Origin: Pararge aegeria
Lineage: Eukaryota > Arthropoda > Insecta > Lepidoptera > Nymphalidae
Assembly (NCBI RefSeq): GCF_905163445.1
Contig: NC_053184.1
Span: forward strand, 17,112,001-17,176,000
Reading direction: 5' to 3'
Length of the DNA: 64,000 bases
Positions within the stretch are counted from its first letter, which is position 1. The number at the start of each line of letters is the position of its first letter. Positions 1-12,289 of this stretch are shown here, piece after piece. The notes beneath the pieces were generated by a model. That model saw only the letters and a list, made by a program, of their open reading frames with translations, made no database searches and was not told the DNA's origin. Position numbers and translations under genes: made by a program.

Positions 1-125
1 AGTCTCAGTTTTATAGGAATGGCAGTTATAACAGACAGAGGCCTATGCGACATCGTACCGGCGGAATGCCTTATCGCTAGGCGGGATATCTCTTTCGGTA
101 GGGTGGTAACTAGCCCCGGTTGAAG
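1..125. repeat. Dispersed repeat fragment at left edge
   Basis: GC-richer than the flanking DNA. It contains a GGTAACTAGCC-GGTTGAAGCCTACC-type stretch that resembles the tail of a common lepidopteran interspersed repeat (recalled, not searched). A weaker related stretch with 'GAAGCAGACCAGA' lies near 18080-18110. No coding frame is apparent, and the element is cut by the window edge. Confidence 0.35.
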
Positions 126-214
126 CCTACCGGACCAGTGAAGATTCATCATTATCATCCCATTTTACTTTACTTAAATAAAAAACGCCCATAACTCCGT
201 AAAGTTCGATGCAC

Positions 215-270
215 GTAATATATATACTATATAATATATATATATATAATATATATATATATAATATATA
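215..270. repeat. AT-rich microsatellite
   Basis: An (AT/ATAT)n run directly abuts the 3' tail of the tRNA-derived SINE that follows. It probably grew from the element's A/T-rich tail. Confidence 0.7.
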
Positions 271-520
271 TACTACGACAATACACACATCGCCATCTAG
301 CCCCAAAGTAAGCGTAGCTTGTGTTATGGGTACTGAGATAGCTGATGAATATTTTTTTATGAATATAATACACATAAATACTTATAATATACAGATAAAC
401 ACCCAGACACTGAAAAACATTCATGTTCATCACACCAACATTTTCCACTTGTGGGAATCGAACCCACGGCCTTGGACTCAGAAAGCAGGGTCGCTGCCCA
501 CTGCGCCACTCGGCCGTCAC
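268..520 (-). mobile_element. tRNA-derived SINE, family A, copy 1
   Basis: Read on the minus strand, the element begins with a tRNA-like head: A-box-like TGGCGCAGTGGGCAGCGACC and B-box-like GGTTCGATTCCCACAA. A body with TGATGAACATGAATG follows, and the tail is ATGGCGATGTGTGTATTGTCG. Six more copies occur in the window (11.1, 24.5, 32.5, 44.6, 52.4 and 57.4 kb), which makes the family call secure. It resembles the Metulj-type SINEs of butterflies, but that name is from memory. Short open frames across it are not genes. Confidence 0.85.
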
Positions 521-1214
521 ACACGAGCGCACGTGCCGGGATTTAACTCGGTCCCTCCGAAAAGGAAGCTAAGCCCTAACCATCGCCTATTGATCCGGAG
601 GTAAAGATACAGAAAGCATATATACAGAGCTCCAGAGTCTCCGAGCAGCCGCGGTTTAATACGTCCAATTAAACATCCGAGCCATCATTAGTAGGTACCT
701 ATTGTAAGCCTTAGTACAAGAGTTGCTTTCTCGCATCCGAGGAGTCGTTTTCGCATGATATAGACTTTATAAATATCGTCAATGTAAAATGGACCCCATT
801 ATTTAGTTTTAGAATTGCAAATCCTGTACATCGATATTTGTTTTAACAATGTTCTGCCAAATCCCGAGTTAAAGAATTCAGGCAAATTCGAGCTTCACGA
901 CAATGGGAAGAGCTATTTTACTCCGATCTTCTAGTGTTTCCATCCTTGAAAGCGACTCCTCGAGCAAGAAAATCTTGTACTAAGCTTACTTATGTACTAT
1001 CTGTCGGTACGGTTGGTCTGAGTGAGCAGACCGTGACCGACTGGCGACTGATCCGTGACTTCGCTCGCTGACCCACTGCACTTATATGCGTGTCTCTCAA
1101 ACATAACTCATTGTCTGTCTGTTGTGCTGAAGTTGCAACAGTTGTTTTTTACGAACGTAATCGTTGATTATATCACTGTATTATGAATGAGTCCCACGCG
1201 TTGATCTCGAAGCA

Positions 1215-1530
1215 TTGCTGCAAGGAGACCTAGATCCAGTCACCCCATACCTAAGTTACTGTGTTTTTATATCAAGTAGTTCACAGTTGGTAAAAAGAGA
1301 AATATTATTAAAACTATTAACTATAATCAGAAGGGGGAAAACTATTTGTCACCTAGTAAGACAAGGTGAATTTATTACGAATATAATTGATGGAAAAATA
1401 GAGGCGAAGAGGGCGTTAAAGACCGGAGGTTGTATGGGACGAATAAAACGAAAGGTTAAGGTGCAGCTTATGTGCCAAAGAGTTCTAGTGGGAACGTAAT
1501 AACATACAGACAATAGGTGAGGCATCCATG
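1215..1530 (+). pseudogene. Degenerate C-terminal fragment of a LINE reverse transcriptase
   Basis: A 94-codon frame includes HLVRQGEFITNIIDGKIE followed by KR-rich residues. This matches the 'LGHxxRHxxxxxxIxEGKIEGKRxRGR' tail after the reverse transcriptase domain of many insect non-LTR retrotransposons (family knowledge). No reverse transcriptase core lies upstream, so this is a 5'-truncated dead copy. Confidence 0.5.
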
Positions 1531-2639
1531 AGGATTTACCCCTCAAAACAAGAGGCATATTAAGAGATGAAATAGATGGCCATGGATGTGAGTCAAAGAA
1601 GAAGAAGAAGAGTTCTCAGTAGCAGCTAGGAGTAGGCACTGTAAAACGCGCTTTGATTGCACATTGATTTTAGAAAAGTCCACGTAGATTTGAGTAACAG
1701 TAGAGCTTCTCGTGACAGAGCTCGTCCGAGGAAGTACCATGGTCACTAAAACAAAATGTGTAATGTGTTCTCATTCTCTCGACTTTAAAAAAGGTAGGAG
1801 GTGACTCTATTCAACCTAATGCTTTTTTGTTTGTTACACGCTTTATATTAGCTTCACTTGTATGTTTGTTTGTAACCGACTTCTTTGGGCGCGATTTTGA
1901 CCCACTTTAAACGGAGAGATATCTTTCAAACTTTGTAGACATATCGAGGACCGATGACAATACACTAATCTGAAAAGATTATTCCAATTTTCACTATAAA
2001 AACTATGATTTTTTACTAATTACTACAGCGCCATCTAGACCCAAATGTAAAAAACCTATGCCGTTCGCGTACCTAACAAATTCCACAGAAAACATTAAGC
2101 TACTAGATGGTAGAGGGCGTTAGCTATTACTTTTTAATTGCCTGTTTTAAATAATAATTAGAACTTGCATTTCGAGAGACGGGCACACTGAATAAAAAAA
2201 AATATTTTATCTCTTTAAATAATTAATTGGTAACCCATCCAGGGTTACCGATTAATTTTGCTCTAATAAAAATAATAGATCAAGAAAAACTAAAAAAAAT
2301 CGAAATTAGTTTAGTTTTTTATACCAAGCGTGTTTTTTTAGTTTGTTTGAACTATTTAATTATTCGCAGATAACTTCATCGTTTTGTAAAATTTAAAAAC
2401 TACTGGAACTCTCCTTGCTTCTGTATAATAAGGTGTACGAAGTATATGATCTTTACCCAGTAACTTTTTACGTTTTACTTGGCACCGACTTAAAAAATTT
2501 GTGGAAATTATTTATTTCTTGCTTTTAATTTGTATAACAAAGTTCTTTTTTGTCAAAAAAGTTATCGAGTTTCAAATCACAAGGATTTTAAAGAAAATTT
2601 ACTTCGTGTTATATAACTTTAAATATTAAAGTAACCAAC

Positions 2640-2801
2640 CTTGTAAATAGTATAGCATTTCCCATCCGAAGGCCAGTACAGCATCAGCCAGCCGCGCGGA
2701 TGCGACGCGCAGGGGTTCCTTCTGACATCCGCCCAGGGTGGCGGAAGCACTGCAGCATGACCTCCACATAGCAGTGCTGCTATCCACAACCAGGAAGCCA
2801 T
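2640..2801 (-). CDS. First coding exon of a secreted DUF4789-like protein (partial)
   Basis: ATG at 2801-2799 in context aataATGG opens a frame beginning MASWLWIAALLCGGHAA, a typical signal peptide (positive-poor, Trp/Leu/Ala core, small residues at the likely cleavage site). After it come a Pro-rich spacer and the motif HPRGWLMLYWPSDGKCYTIY. The CASHPRGW and WPSDGKCY blocks recall the start of insect DUF4789 extracellular proteins (from memory). The frame runs to AAG|GTTGGT at 2640/2639, a usable but weak donor, in phase 0. That gives 54 codons. No continuing exon could be found between 2639 and 1, so the rest is either outside the window or the gene is dead. The composition differs sharply from the AT-rich flanks, which supports real coding history. 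Confidence 0.55.
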
Positions 2802-3424
2802 TATTGAAGACGCGTTTTCCAGAACAAACTTCTTTATTCACATTTTGCTTTTAAGAAACTATACTGCCTGCTATAGCGTGACTAGTAAACACCATTTTAA
2901 TATATTTATCTTACCACTATGTGTTTCAAAAGTTACATAATTCACATAATCTCATTTGGATCACTGTTTCAATGTTGCTCACTTATGTCACCATAATCAG
3001 ATTTTTATTTTATTTTAAACACTATGCTATTTATTTTAATTATCCTTTATTTAATTTTAATCGTTCGCTTCATTCGTTTGTCATTAATATTTATATCCTT
3101 ATTTTCTTATAACCAAGATTCACTTTCAAATGATCAAAAGTCGTTGCTACTCCGTCGGCTCCTCGATCTACTCTGATAATTTTTTTAATGAAAGAAAAAT
3201 ATAATTTTTTGTAAAAGGCATTTTTGGTTAGTATATTAGTAGCACGTAGTTTTTTTTTAAATAGTTTTATTTATATATAAATTATACGATCGATAATTTT
3301 GTCTAGTGTGATGTGGCCGTGACCACACTAGACGTACTGCCTAGATAGATTTAGCGTTCCGGTAAGATTTCGCATAAAAACCAAGCAGGGTTATTTATTT
3401 AATATACTATTATATATATATAAC

Positions 3425-3720
3425 CGCCCCTTACAGATTAGCTCGCTACCGTCTCAGATGAGATTACAGAGAGATTAAATGAGATCGGCAAAAGGCAGAC
3501 GAGGTCTGACCAGTCAGCCCCCTTTCTGAAGCCATGCGTATTGCGGTTCCGGGACGGACGGTCGGGGTATGTAGGAGGTTTCAGTCCGTAGGTCACAGAG
3601 TGTTGTATTCAGCGAAGTCGGGCATGTTAAGAGGTATTAACTGAACTGTATTAACGTCCATGAGGATGTCTTCCTACAAGGGAAATAAAAATAACCTATG
3701 ATATTCTCAGTCCATTGGAC
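3425..3720 (+). repeat. Dispersed SINE-like repeat
   Basis: Contains ACCGTCTCAGATGAGATTAC, a motif I associate with lepidopteran interspersed repeats. The GC content is raised compared with both flanks and there is no reading frame of interest. Family unassigned. Confidence 0.35.
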
Positions 3721-4999
3721 TCTATGCTTAAAATCTGTTAACTGGCTGCTCTTTGGCATATAAGGCTAGGGCGTGAACGAAGGACAAACAAACGCTTTCG
3801 CATAGTAATATTAGTTGCGATTGCCAAGAATCGTGCAAGAGAACAATACCGAATGTCTATTTCTTATTCCATCATCTATTAAAGCCTATTTAGTAACAGT
3901 ACATGGCCGCAATCGCCCGCACGCGCAAATTGCTACAATGTGGTGTAACGGTTTATGGGTTACCGTTTGATTCGCCGCCAGCTGGGCTGAATGACGAAAT
4001 ATATTTTCCATCTATAAAGCTAGCTTCTATAGAAATTTACGGTGATGTCACACACAGACACACACACATACACACCCACACAATAATATCAAATTATATT
4101 GTTTATAACGATTATAATTATCAAGTGGCCCAAAGAGTATAAAGAATTATTTTTTAATTACGTGAAACTAGACTAGGTAATTAAGTACATTACACAATGT
4201 TGCTGTGGCCTACTGACTCAAAAATATAGACTAGATTTATCGATGCCGGAAAACTTATTAGTGCATTATTCTGAGTGCTGCTAAATTAAGTTCTTTAAAA
4301 ATCTATGTAGTTCTTCATTGAGAAAACAAACTTCATTATTCTTTATCATATCTCTCATTAACAGTTCCCCATTTTACACGATTCAGTAAAATTATCTCAA
4401 TACTTTTGTCGTTTCTCGTTTTCTTTTTAAAATGTTTGGGTTAAATAAAACATAGTTACCTACTATTTAATATTATGTAGCTATTACTGAGTATTTTGGT
4501 TATTTATTTTTTTATTATAATACCTCCAGTATTTGGACAAATACTATCGATATTATTGTAGATATTTTCTTATTTCCCTTTAGATAAATATAGTTCTTAA
4601 GCTATTATTGAAGGGCTTTCGGATTTTTTGTTTTTTTTTTGGGTTTCCCAAAATATTTTTTAAAACCCAAAGTAACAGACAAAGCACAGACGAAGTCGCG
4701 CGCATCGGCTAGTTCTGACCACTACAAATGTAATGCCTACTGAATTAAAATTATCACAGTGACTCCATGGCAGATTTAAAGCTTATTTACAAAGTATAAT
4801 GTAACTGTTATACAATAAATTCCGTTTCCAGCCAAGTTTAGTAATCGCAAAAGTAAGTCAGTATTCTAATTTACATGTATTAACATCTTTTCTATTTGCA
4901 TACGAAGTTGCAACAAAGATGATATGAAAAAGAAACTGAGTTTTGTGTAGAATACGATAGTATTACCGAATATGTAGAATTTATACTAACGATATGGGT

Positions 5000-5380
5000 C
5001 TCACAGAAGGCTCAGAGTCGCTCAGCGGGCGATGGAGAGAGCTATGGTCGGAGTAGCTTTACGTGATCAAATCAGAAATTAGGAGATCCGTAGAAGGATC
5101 AGTACCTATTACCGACAAAGTTCAGCGATTTGCAAAGCTAAATGGGCGGGCCGCATATCTCGGAGAACCGGGTTCTAAGGTGCTGGAATGGCGACCCCGC
5201 ACAGGTAAACGCGGCGTTTGTCCGCCCCCAACGATATGAGCCGACTACATCAAACGAGTCGCTGGGAGCCGCTGGAAACAATCCACGGTACTGCGTGGAT
5301 TTTGGAACTCCCTACAAAAGACCTATGTCCAGCAGTGGACTTCAATCAGTTGAAGTGATGATGATTCTATCATAATTAAT
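5000..5380 (+). pseudogene. RTE-type LINE, broken C-terminal fragment
   Basis: Three reading frames together spell the conserved tail of lepidopteran RTE retrotransposon polyproteins: KWAGRISRRT, then SKVLEWRPRTGKR, then IKRVAGSRW, then FWNSLQKTYVQQWTSI and a stop. Frame changes between the first two blocks and an in-frame TGA after 'PPPTI' show that it is inactive. The end 'TGATGATGATT' is the usual simple tail. The reverse transcriptase and endonuclease domains are absent, as expected for 5' truncation. Confidence 0.75.
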
Positions 5381-5981
5381 TACTATTTCAACTTTCATCC
5401 TAAAGGGATTAAATTTTGGGGGTGAAAGTTATATGAAAGTCCGTCGTTATTCAAATTAAATCTATGAATTTTTGATTAAGGTTAGGTTGACAGTTAAAAT
5501 AGTACCTAATACTGTTTCAGGATTTCTAAAATTAACCCTCAATTAGGGTTTTAATTGGGGGTGATAGTTTATTTATTAGAACGCGATAAACTCTGATTTG
5601 AAAATATTTTATGCTTAGATAGCCCAATTCTTGAGTTAAGTAGGAGATTGAGACGACGCGGGGGGTCGGGGTATATTGTGTGGGTTAGCGGAAGAAATTT
5701 TCTATGTGTAACAAAAGCAGAAGTTCTACGCAGACGTAGCCGCTAGTAATTAATTAAATGTAATGAAATGCGAACGCTAACGAAATCTTAGTAATAACTA
5801 GGTTTGGTTTAGCAGCCTAAAATCTAAAAGGAGTTTTCTCATCCTGTCCTCAAATTATTACCATCCTGCCATTTTTTTCTACTTAGTTTAGGGTAAGCCT
5901 GCCTGCATTAATATTTATATTTATGCAATATTTGATTGAACTTATGTTAATTATGATATAGCTATTTATATCGAATAATAA

Positions 5982-5984
<3 letters not shown>

Positions 5985-6021
<37 letters not shown>

Positions 6022-6022
6022 G
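5985..6022. repeat. (AT)n microsatellite
   Basis: An uninterrupted dinucleotide run of roughly 35 bp in non-coding DNA. Confidence 0.85.
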
Positions 6023-6454
6023 TAACTATGACCCATCTACACTATTATATACAGAATAATTAAAAACTAAACTAAATTTATATCCCACCTAGGGGCACAG
6101 GCCTCCTATCTCATAAGAGACAGAGATTTAGAGCTTTCAAAGAATAGTTTAAAATTATTATACCTAGATACGTTCTCTTTATCACTATGGCAGAATCAAA
6201 TTTTCGTGAACGTTTTGATACAATAAATATTAGAATCATAGAATGTTATCAACAATATCAACTGCTTCTCTAATGCCACAAAAAGTAACAATAAAATTAA
6301 ATGAAATGGATAAGAAGGTATTTACGTAACACTTCCATGAGGTAAGTTTAAGATTTAGGTATTAAAAATAAATAACTATGTATCTTAAACCGCGTTTCAT
6401 ATAATCACCACAAAGATTTGATCCAAAGTGTTATAGTATATTTAGTTATATTTT

Positions 6455-6548
6455 TTAAACTATTGGTGGACCGTGGTGGGATTCGAACTCGGCTCCCCGA
6501 AAGTGAAGTCGAGCTCCTACTCCGAATGCGCTATCACCGCTTCTATGT
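6455..6548 (-). mobile_element. tRNA-like SINE head fragment
   Basis: On the minus strand this reads AGCGGTGATAGCGCATTCGG (A-box-like) and GAGTTCGAATCCCACC (B-box), the same promoter layout as the family B SINE at 21268-21549. No full body follows, so it is a fragment. The acceptor stem does not pair, so it is not a functional tRNA gene. Confidence 0.55.
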
Positions 6549-7239
6549 ATACCTAATAAATTATAATGTATTCTACACCAAGTTAAAAAACATTATTATT
6601 ATATATTCGTGCAAAATTTTCGTCTCTTCATTTGGGTTGACAAAAAGCTCACGAATATAAAACAAAATGAATTTATTTCATTCAAGAATTTACCCTAGAA
6701 AAATACCCTTCGTTTTTTTTATCATATATAAAATGAATTGAATGATTGAAAACTTTTACGTGTTTTTTGTTACTTTGAAAAAATACAGACACATTTGGTG
6801 AGAATTTCAACCACAAGATACGTATCTAATACCAGTTTATTCTTATCATTATTTAGATTTCCACCGCATTTTCATCATCTAAACAGTTCACCCATTAACT
6901 TAATATTAGTATTAATTAACTAAACTTGCTATGTTGCCTATCTAACATCGCGAATACCTACCACTAATTAATCTTTTTTTGTACTAAAAGTTTAATGTTA
7001 AATAAATAATTTATCTTAACTTGGTGCAGTCACCTTGAGATAATTATCCCGTAACAATTCAATGTCAAGAAAAACATTTTCGCACGAGTTAAATTACCCG
7101 TAAAAATACTCTTAAACCAAATAGGTAGTACATCTATGATAAACCACTACGGGGCACTGGTACGGGCGTACGATTTATTTGATTCCGGAAAATTCAATGG
7201 TTTTCACAGGATTTCAAATTACCTAAAACCTCACAATTC

Positions 7240-7500
7240 AAAATGTATTTATTACAAAATTTATTTATATCAAGTAAGCCTATTTGATAAGCAATTTTGA
7301 AACGTTAATTCAATCTGTTTGTAGTAACTGTATCACCGGTTCGGAAGGCAGATTCTAACGAGAAGAGCTGACAAGAAACTCAGCAGACTGCTCTTTCTCA
7401 ACATCATTTTACAGTTAACAATCTTTAGAATTTTCTATCTTGGGACATATGAGAGCGGAGTAGTCCATTTCCTAGTAGCCTTGTAGAGTAGAGTAGTTTA
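7240..7500. repeat. LINE 3'-end repeat (copy also at 46910-47170)
   Basis: Shares long stretches with 46910-47170, including ACCGGTTCGGA-GGCAGATTC, GCAAGAAACTCAGCAGA and TGAGAGCGGAGT. It is probably the 3' end of a non-LTR element. No coding capacity remains. Confidence 0.6.
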
Positions 7501-7654
7501 GCTAGAAATTAATTCAAGAAACAGTCCGTTTAAAAAAAACGTGTGTGTTCGCGTTTTATAGTCCGAGTATAACTCTTGATACCTCTCGATAAGATACATA
7601 GCTAACACGGGTGAAATTGCGGGGCACAGCTAGCATTTTCATGGTCGTGGATAT

Positions 7655-7870
7655 ACCTGTTAGGCATCATCATCATCTCATGATACCGCGTTCACTGTCG
7701 TCATTCAGCGCGCTATTGGATAGCAATGCTCAATGGGGTCTACTCCATGACGTGCGGCATACATGATACATATACTACAATGCGGGCCGATACTGAGAGT
7801 TTTCGACAGAAACATCGAAAAACTAATAACTCTTGGCCCGACCAGGGAATAGAACACAAGATCTATAGCA
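7655..7870 (-). mobile_element. SINE-like repeat, minus orientation
   Basis: Begins with a CATCATCATCATCT simple tail and ends with a B-box-like antisense block (GACCAGGGAATAGAACACAAG). The arrangement is that of a tRNA-derived SINE read on the minus strand. Divergent, no flanking duplication recognised. Confidence 0.4.
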
Positions 7871-8264
7871 TCTAAATGAGTAGCAGAACATGCTAGCTAT
7901 AAGAATTGTATAATTTAAAACTCATCGTAATAAGATTGCCCACTCCACTCAAATTACTATACAGTAAGAAAAGCCCTGAAAACCTCTAAATTAGTCGGAA
8001 ATATCCCGACCAAAACATAAGTGGGTAAAGCTAAACAATCCGTATCTTATTATTATCACTAAGTTTGTTAAATACCTAAACAAAGTTAAAATTACGTTAA
8101 AAAGTAAGTAAAGAAAATATTACCTAAAAATATAAAATAATAAATCCTTATCCTTATCTCTACATAATATTGTAAATGAAAAATTTTGTATGTTTGTCTT
8201 TCCTTCACCCCCTAACTTCACGACACCTTTTTCAAGGTAACAGTTAACTTGATTATTTTTATAT

Positions 8265-8455
8265 CGTTCTATTAAAGTAACTAATGCCCATTTTCACGAA
8301 ACCAAGACGTTGCCTATATCGATCACCTAATGATTTCACCAACTGTTATAATATAACTATTTATGAATGGTTGATGTATGCCTAGGAATCTTCTTAGATA
8401 AGGCGTTACTTATTTAGGCATTGCCTTGTTTGTCGTTAATGAAAACGTACAGAGT
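8265..8455. mobile_element. MITE-like repeat with GGCGTTACTTATTTAGGCATTG end
   Basis: The right end carries AGGCGTTACTTATTTAGG, TGCCTTGTTTGTCGTTAATG. Related right ends occur at 46655-46775 and 54500-54625. The left end (CATTTTCACGAAACCAAG) is loosely the reverse complement of the right end (TTGTCGTTAATGAAAACG), as in a small non-autonomous DNA transposon. Confidence 0.5.
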
Positions 8456-10139
8456 TATATTTATAAGGAGTAACTTTTCAGTAATTTTAATAATTTAACT
8501 TTTTATATCATAATAAATCCAACAGGGTTATGTGTGAACAAATCAAGTTGATTTTTAACATAGAGTTAGTTAAAAGGAAGGGGGTGCTACTTTTTGTTCC
8601 AAAATATCATACAGATCCCACGGGATTTGTAAAAAATACCGCAATAAATGTGGACCAACGCGAGCGACAGCTATTTTAAAATAAAGAAATATGTATTTCA
8701 CCGTTTTTGGAAAATGATACAGTGTATGGATTTAGTAAATAATAATACGAAGTTAGTAATAAATAAAGCATCACTTAACTACCTTTATCCGTTTTAAGTA
8801 ACGTTTAAGTAACTGTTTACAAAAGGTTCGATCAAATAAAGCCTATATCACGATACACGTGCGGACGCTATTCACGCAGACGCACGTACGGGCGTCACGT
8901 ATCACGGCTAAACATTTACTGAGTGAGTACTGAGTGCGGAGTGCTTTGAGCTTTGGAGAGGAGTTCATATTGCTGCTATTTCGTGTCGCTATAACGATGG
9001 CAAGATGGTGTGATAGCGATTTACTATAGGTATGGATACAAATGGTATGTATGCCCTTGGAACCTGAAAGAGTTCAGACGGTTATATCCTAACCAAAACA
9101 CGTAGTATAACAATTAATGAATTAACGTATTATCAGAAATCTCTTACGATTTATTAAATAGTAAAGAAATCAAAAGAATAATCACATTTTTAAGTTTCTT
9201 TTGATTCCTTAGTAGAAATCTTATATTTATTACTTAATTATATCAGTAGTACAGACCTAAAGTAGGTCAAAAAGAATTGAGTATCTCGAAAAAAAAAGTT
9301 ACTCAGGGGTTACCATAGGCCGGACAGCTCTGAGCTTAGGAGTTCAATATTACTGCTATTGCGTATAGCGCCATAGCGGTCGCCTTAGCAAGACGGTAAG
9401 ATAGAGATGTAAACGATGATTAACATCTAATAATAGTATATAGTATCTAAATAAAACACTTAGTCAAGTAGATTCAAGCTAGGTTTCCCAGACTAAAACA
9501 GAGTACGGTCAGATTTCTTCACAAAAAGAAACTTTTGCTAATTGTGCTCAAAGCATTTTAGCTAAAATCCAAGAAAAAAGTTACATCTCTGAAATCTGTG
9601 GACAGAGTCGAGTCGTTTGATTCTGTCCGGCGCGGCTCAGATATTATCGTCGAGCGTTGGCCGCCATATTTGATTACATCATGTGTTAAAGCTACATGAA
9701 CAGCAATTGCCTCTGCCGTTCATATCTTGCCGCTCGTAAATTTGAGGCCTTAGTTAAAAGTGACTACGAGATCTCCGTTCCGCAAACGTTTTAACGTTAA
9801 ACCCTAAGAGGCTAAGATAATGATAAAAAAATTGAGTTTATGAAAAGTAACTGAGTTGTTATTGCAATACGTAATTGCGTCCTTTCTTTTAACAAAGTAA
9901 ACATGTCTTATCTCAGTGATGAAATGTTGATTTTGATCGTTAGCACGTTACACCTTTACCTTTTTATATTTCCCTTTTACAACACGTTACACACGTCTTA
10001 CAAAAATACAAGGTACAGAATTACTGGGAACTTTGAACTCAGTTTAAGTAATGTTATTAATAGGTCCATTATATCTTACTTGTATTATTATGTAAACAAG
10101 ATTTTTATTACTTTTTAGTATAAAGTGTGTACACATATA

Positions 10140-10215
10140 TTAAAGCAAGTGACCCGTTCTCATTGTGGGAGGAGACACGTGCCCTGCAGTGGGCCGGTAA
10201 TGGGTTGATATGAAG
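10140..10215 (+). mobile_element. SINE family B, 3' end only
   Basis: Contains CCCGTTCTCATTGTGGGAGG, GCCCTGCAGTGGGCCGGTAA and TGGGTTGATATGA, the 3' end of the element seen in full at 21268-21549. Confidence 0.65.
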
Positions 10216-10224
10216 ATTAAATAA

Positions 10225-10440
10225 AGTATTTTATGATATACGATGTGGCCTTCGCATCAGTTATATGTTGTGGTCTTCGCTTAACATAGGCATAAAGTGT
10301 GGACTTCGTTTTAGTTATACGGTTTAGCCTTCATTAAGATGATACGGTGTGGCCATTCGCTTTAGCTATACGATGTGTTCCTCGCTTTTGTTGTACGTTG
10401 TGGCCTTCGCTTAAGTTATACGGTGTGGCTTTTGCTTAAA
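10225..10440 (+). repeat. Minisatellite, about 30-bp unit, about 7 copies
   Basis: The unit is close to TATACGGTGTGGCCTTCGCT plus TTAGT. Visible copies diverge by point changes and small indels, with the TTCGCTTAAG core preserved best. Neither strand gives a sustained frame, so this is non-coding tandem repeat. Confidence 0.8.
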
Positions 10441-10639
10441 CTATCGCACCGAGAAAGAGAGATAGTATAGAGAGTGTAGAGATTGACTTAACAACTAACC
10501 ATTGCCTAATGTTCTCAACCCGGAATCGAACCGAGGGCTGCCTGGGAAACTTCTATGATTACTTATTCGCACCACTACGCTAGCTTTACATTTCACTTTT
10601 AATGTGGTGTATTATTATCTATGTCATTTATTTTCAAAT

Positions 10640-10745
10640 TATTAAATGAATGAATGAATGAATATACTTTTATTGCACACCACAAAAAGTACATAGAAAA
10701 AAAAGAAAAGTATAACAAAACAACGTATACAATTTGGCGTAGGTA
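10640..10745 (-). repeat. LINE 3' end with (TGAA)n tail
   Basis: On the minus strand: GTGCAATAAAAGTATATTCA followed by repeated TTCA. The same end recurs at 46363-46480 (+) and 57787-57970 (-). The tetranucleotide tail is typical of CR1/Jockey-like elements. Confidence 0.6.
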
Positions 10746-11120
10746 TTACTATGTAGAATCTTGTTATTATGTAGATATATTGTGTATTTTAAGTAGAGGT
10801 CCTGAAAGCCATGTTTGCTAATTCACAACACAATAGCTTTCGAACGTAATCCCGCAATATCTCGTACCGTTAGATCAAAGCTTGTAATCAATACACCGAC
10901 TTTGAATACAGCCGACGACCACCGTTATCAAAAAGCTTATAGACCAAGAGACTGCAGTTAAACATCCTATGATATATATCAAGCGGTGCGCGTCTTTGGT
11001 GCGCAGGGCGCGGAATAGTTGTGAAGAATATGGCATCGCGGCTAGACTGGACTGTCATTACCTCCGGCATTGCTGTGATAGGCACATTTCAATACTAATA
11101 ATAAATAATAATAAATAAAT

Positions 11121-11346
11121 ATTATACGACAATTTACAAATTGCCATCTAATCCCAAAGTAAGCGTAGCTTGTGTTATGGGTACTAAGATAACTGATGAA
11201 TAATATGCATAAATACTTATAATATAAACACCTAGACACTGTAAACATTCATGTTCATCACACAAATATTGTCCAGTTGTGGGAATCGAACCCACGGTCT
11301 GGACTCAGAAAGCAGGGTCGCTGCCCACTGCGCCAATCGGCTGTCG
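11121..11346 (-). mobile_element. tRNA-derived SINE, family A, copy 2
   Basis: Same head and tail as the copy at 268-520, with GGGAATCGAACCCACGGTCT and GGGTCGCTGCCCACTGCGCC preserved. A two-base loss sits beside the B-box. Confidence 0.85.
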
Positions 11347-11561
11347 AACCAATGACGGTATTAATTTAATACATTTATTTATATACTTACCAAAACCTAG
11401 AACATCCGGCAGGCGTTGTACCTACTGCACTAAAAACAAAATAACTGTAGGTACGTAAAAACAGACAACAGATCTCTGCTTAAGATTTATTATTACGGGC
11501 CCTAGAGATTTATTTTATTTATTTAATAAACTTTATTGCATGATACAGGAAATACACACAG

Positions 11562-11806
11562 CAGGGCTAGAATGGACAAAAATTATATCCCCCGACTATA
11601 TCCTGACAAGAGATATAATTAACGGGTCCACCTGCTAAAGTACGGAGAATAGGAGAAGTTTACCCCCGTTTATTATTACACATATATTATTTGGATATTA
11701 TTTCCACTTGTGCGCCAGTGCTCCGAGAGTTGATTAAGCTGTGGGAGAAGATACATTAATATCGTTTCCCCGGGGATATAATTGTCCCATGTCCATGCTA
11801 GCCGTG
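11562..11806. mobile_element. Small TIR element (MITE family M3), copy 1
   Basis: Ends CAGGGCTAGAATGGACA and TGTCCATGCTAGCCGTG are near-perfect inverted repeats. The 245-bp body (TTATATCCCCCGA, GATATAATTAACG, CCACTTGTGCGCCAGTGCTC) is repeated at 50294-50552. There is no coding capacity, so it is a non-autonomous DNA transposon. Confidence 0.75.
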
Positions 11807-11959
11807 CAGGAACACTTACTTAAACATAATGATGTGCAAAAGGTGTTAAGTATGTACTTCAATCTTAGATCTACCTTAAACAACGATTTAATTTCCTTGA
11901 CCCGTGTCCGTCTCACGGATCTCAGCGATCTGCTAGGGAGAATATTATTATTCTGAGAA

Positions 11960-12200
11960 TCTCAGAATGATTAAATGTAAGTCTCAAAGTTACTCGCGGA
12001 ATCCTCCACAATAAATGCTGCAACGCTGCGGAATGCACTCCCTGACGATATTCGTCGCTCTAAATCCTTAGCTATTTTCAAAAGCCGTGTTAGGCATCAC
12101 TTTTGTCATTATAATTATGTTGTTCGTATATGTGCATTTATATATCGATAGTAAATATACATAAATATTTACAATTGTATATCTTATTTTTTTTTCTTTT
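11960..12200 (+). pseudogene. Non-LTR retrotransposon C-terminal fragment
   Basis: The frame gives NAATLRNALPDDIRRSKSLA followed by IFKSRVRHHF. This is the very common 'WNxLPxxIRxSxSLxxFKxxVRxHF' tail of CR1/Jockey-type polyproteins (family knowledge). The reverse transcriptase core is missing. Confidence 0.6.
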
Positions 12201-12289
12201 AATAATTTATAATGTTAGTTATTAGTAGTATGTACTTTAGTGTGTTAATGTATGTATTGTTTATTGTAATTGCGATGGCCGTCTCTCAT

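Noticed and set aside
209..604. 131-codon plus-strand frame
   Set aside because: It runs across an AT microsatellite and a SINE of family A, repeated seven times in the window.
10225..10440. Regular repeats that could suggest a CRISPR-like array
   Set aside because: Units are contiguous and diverged, without unique spacers, in an intron-containing animal genome.
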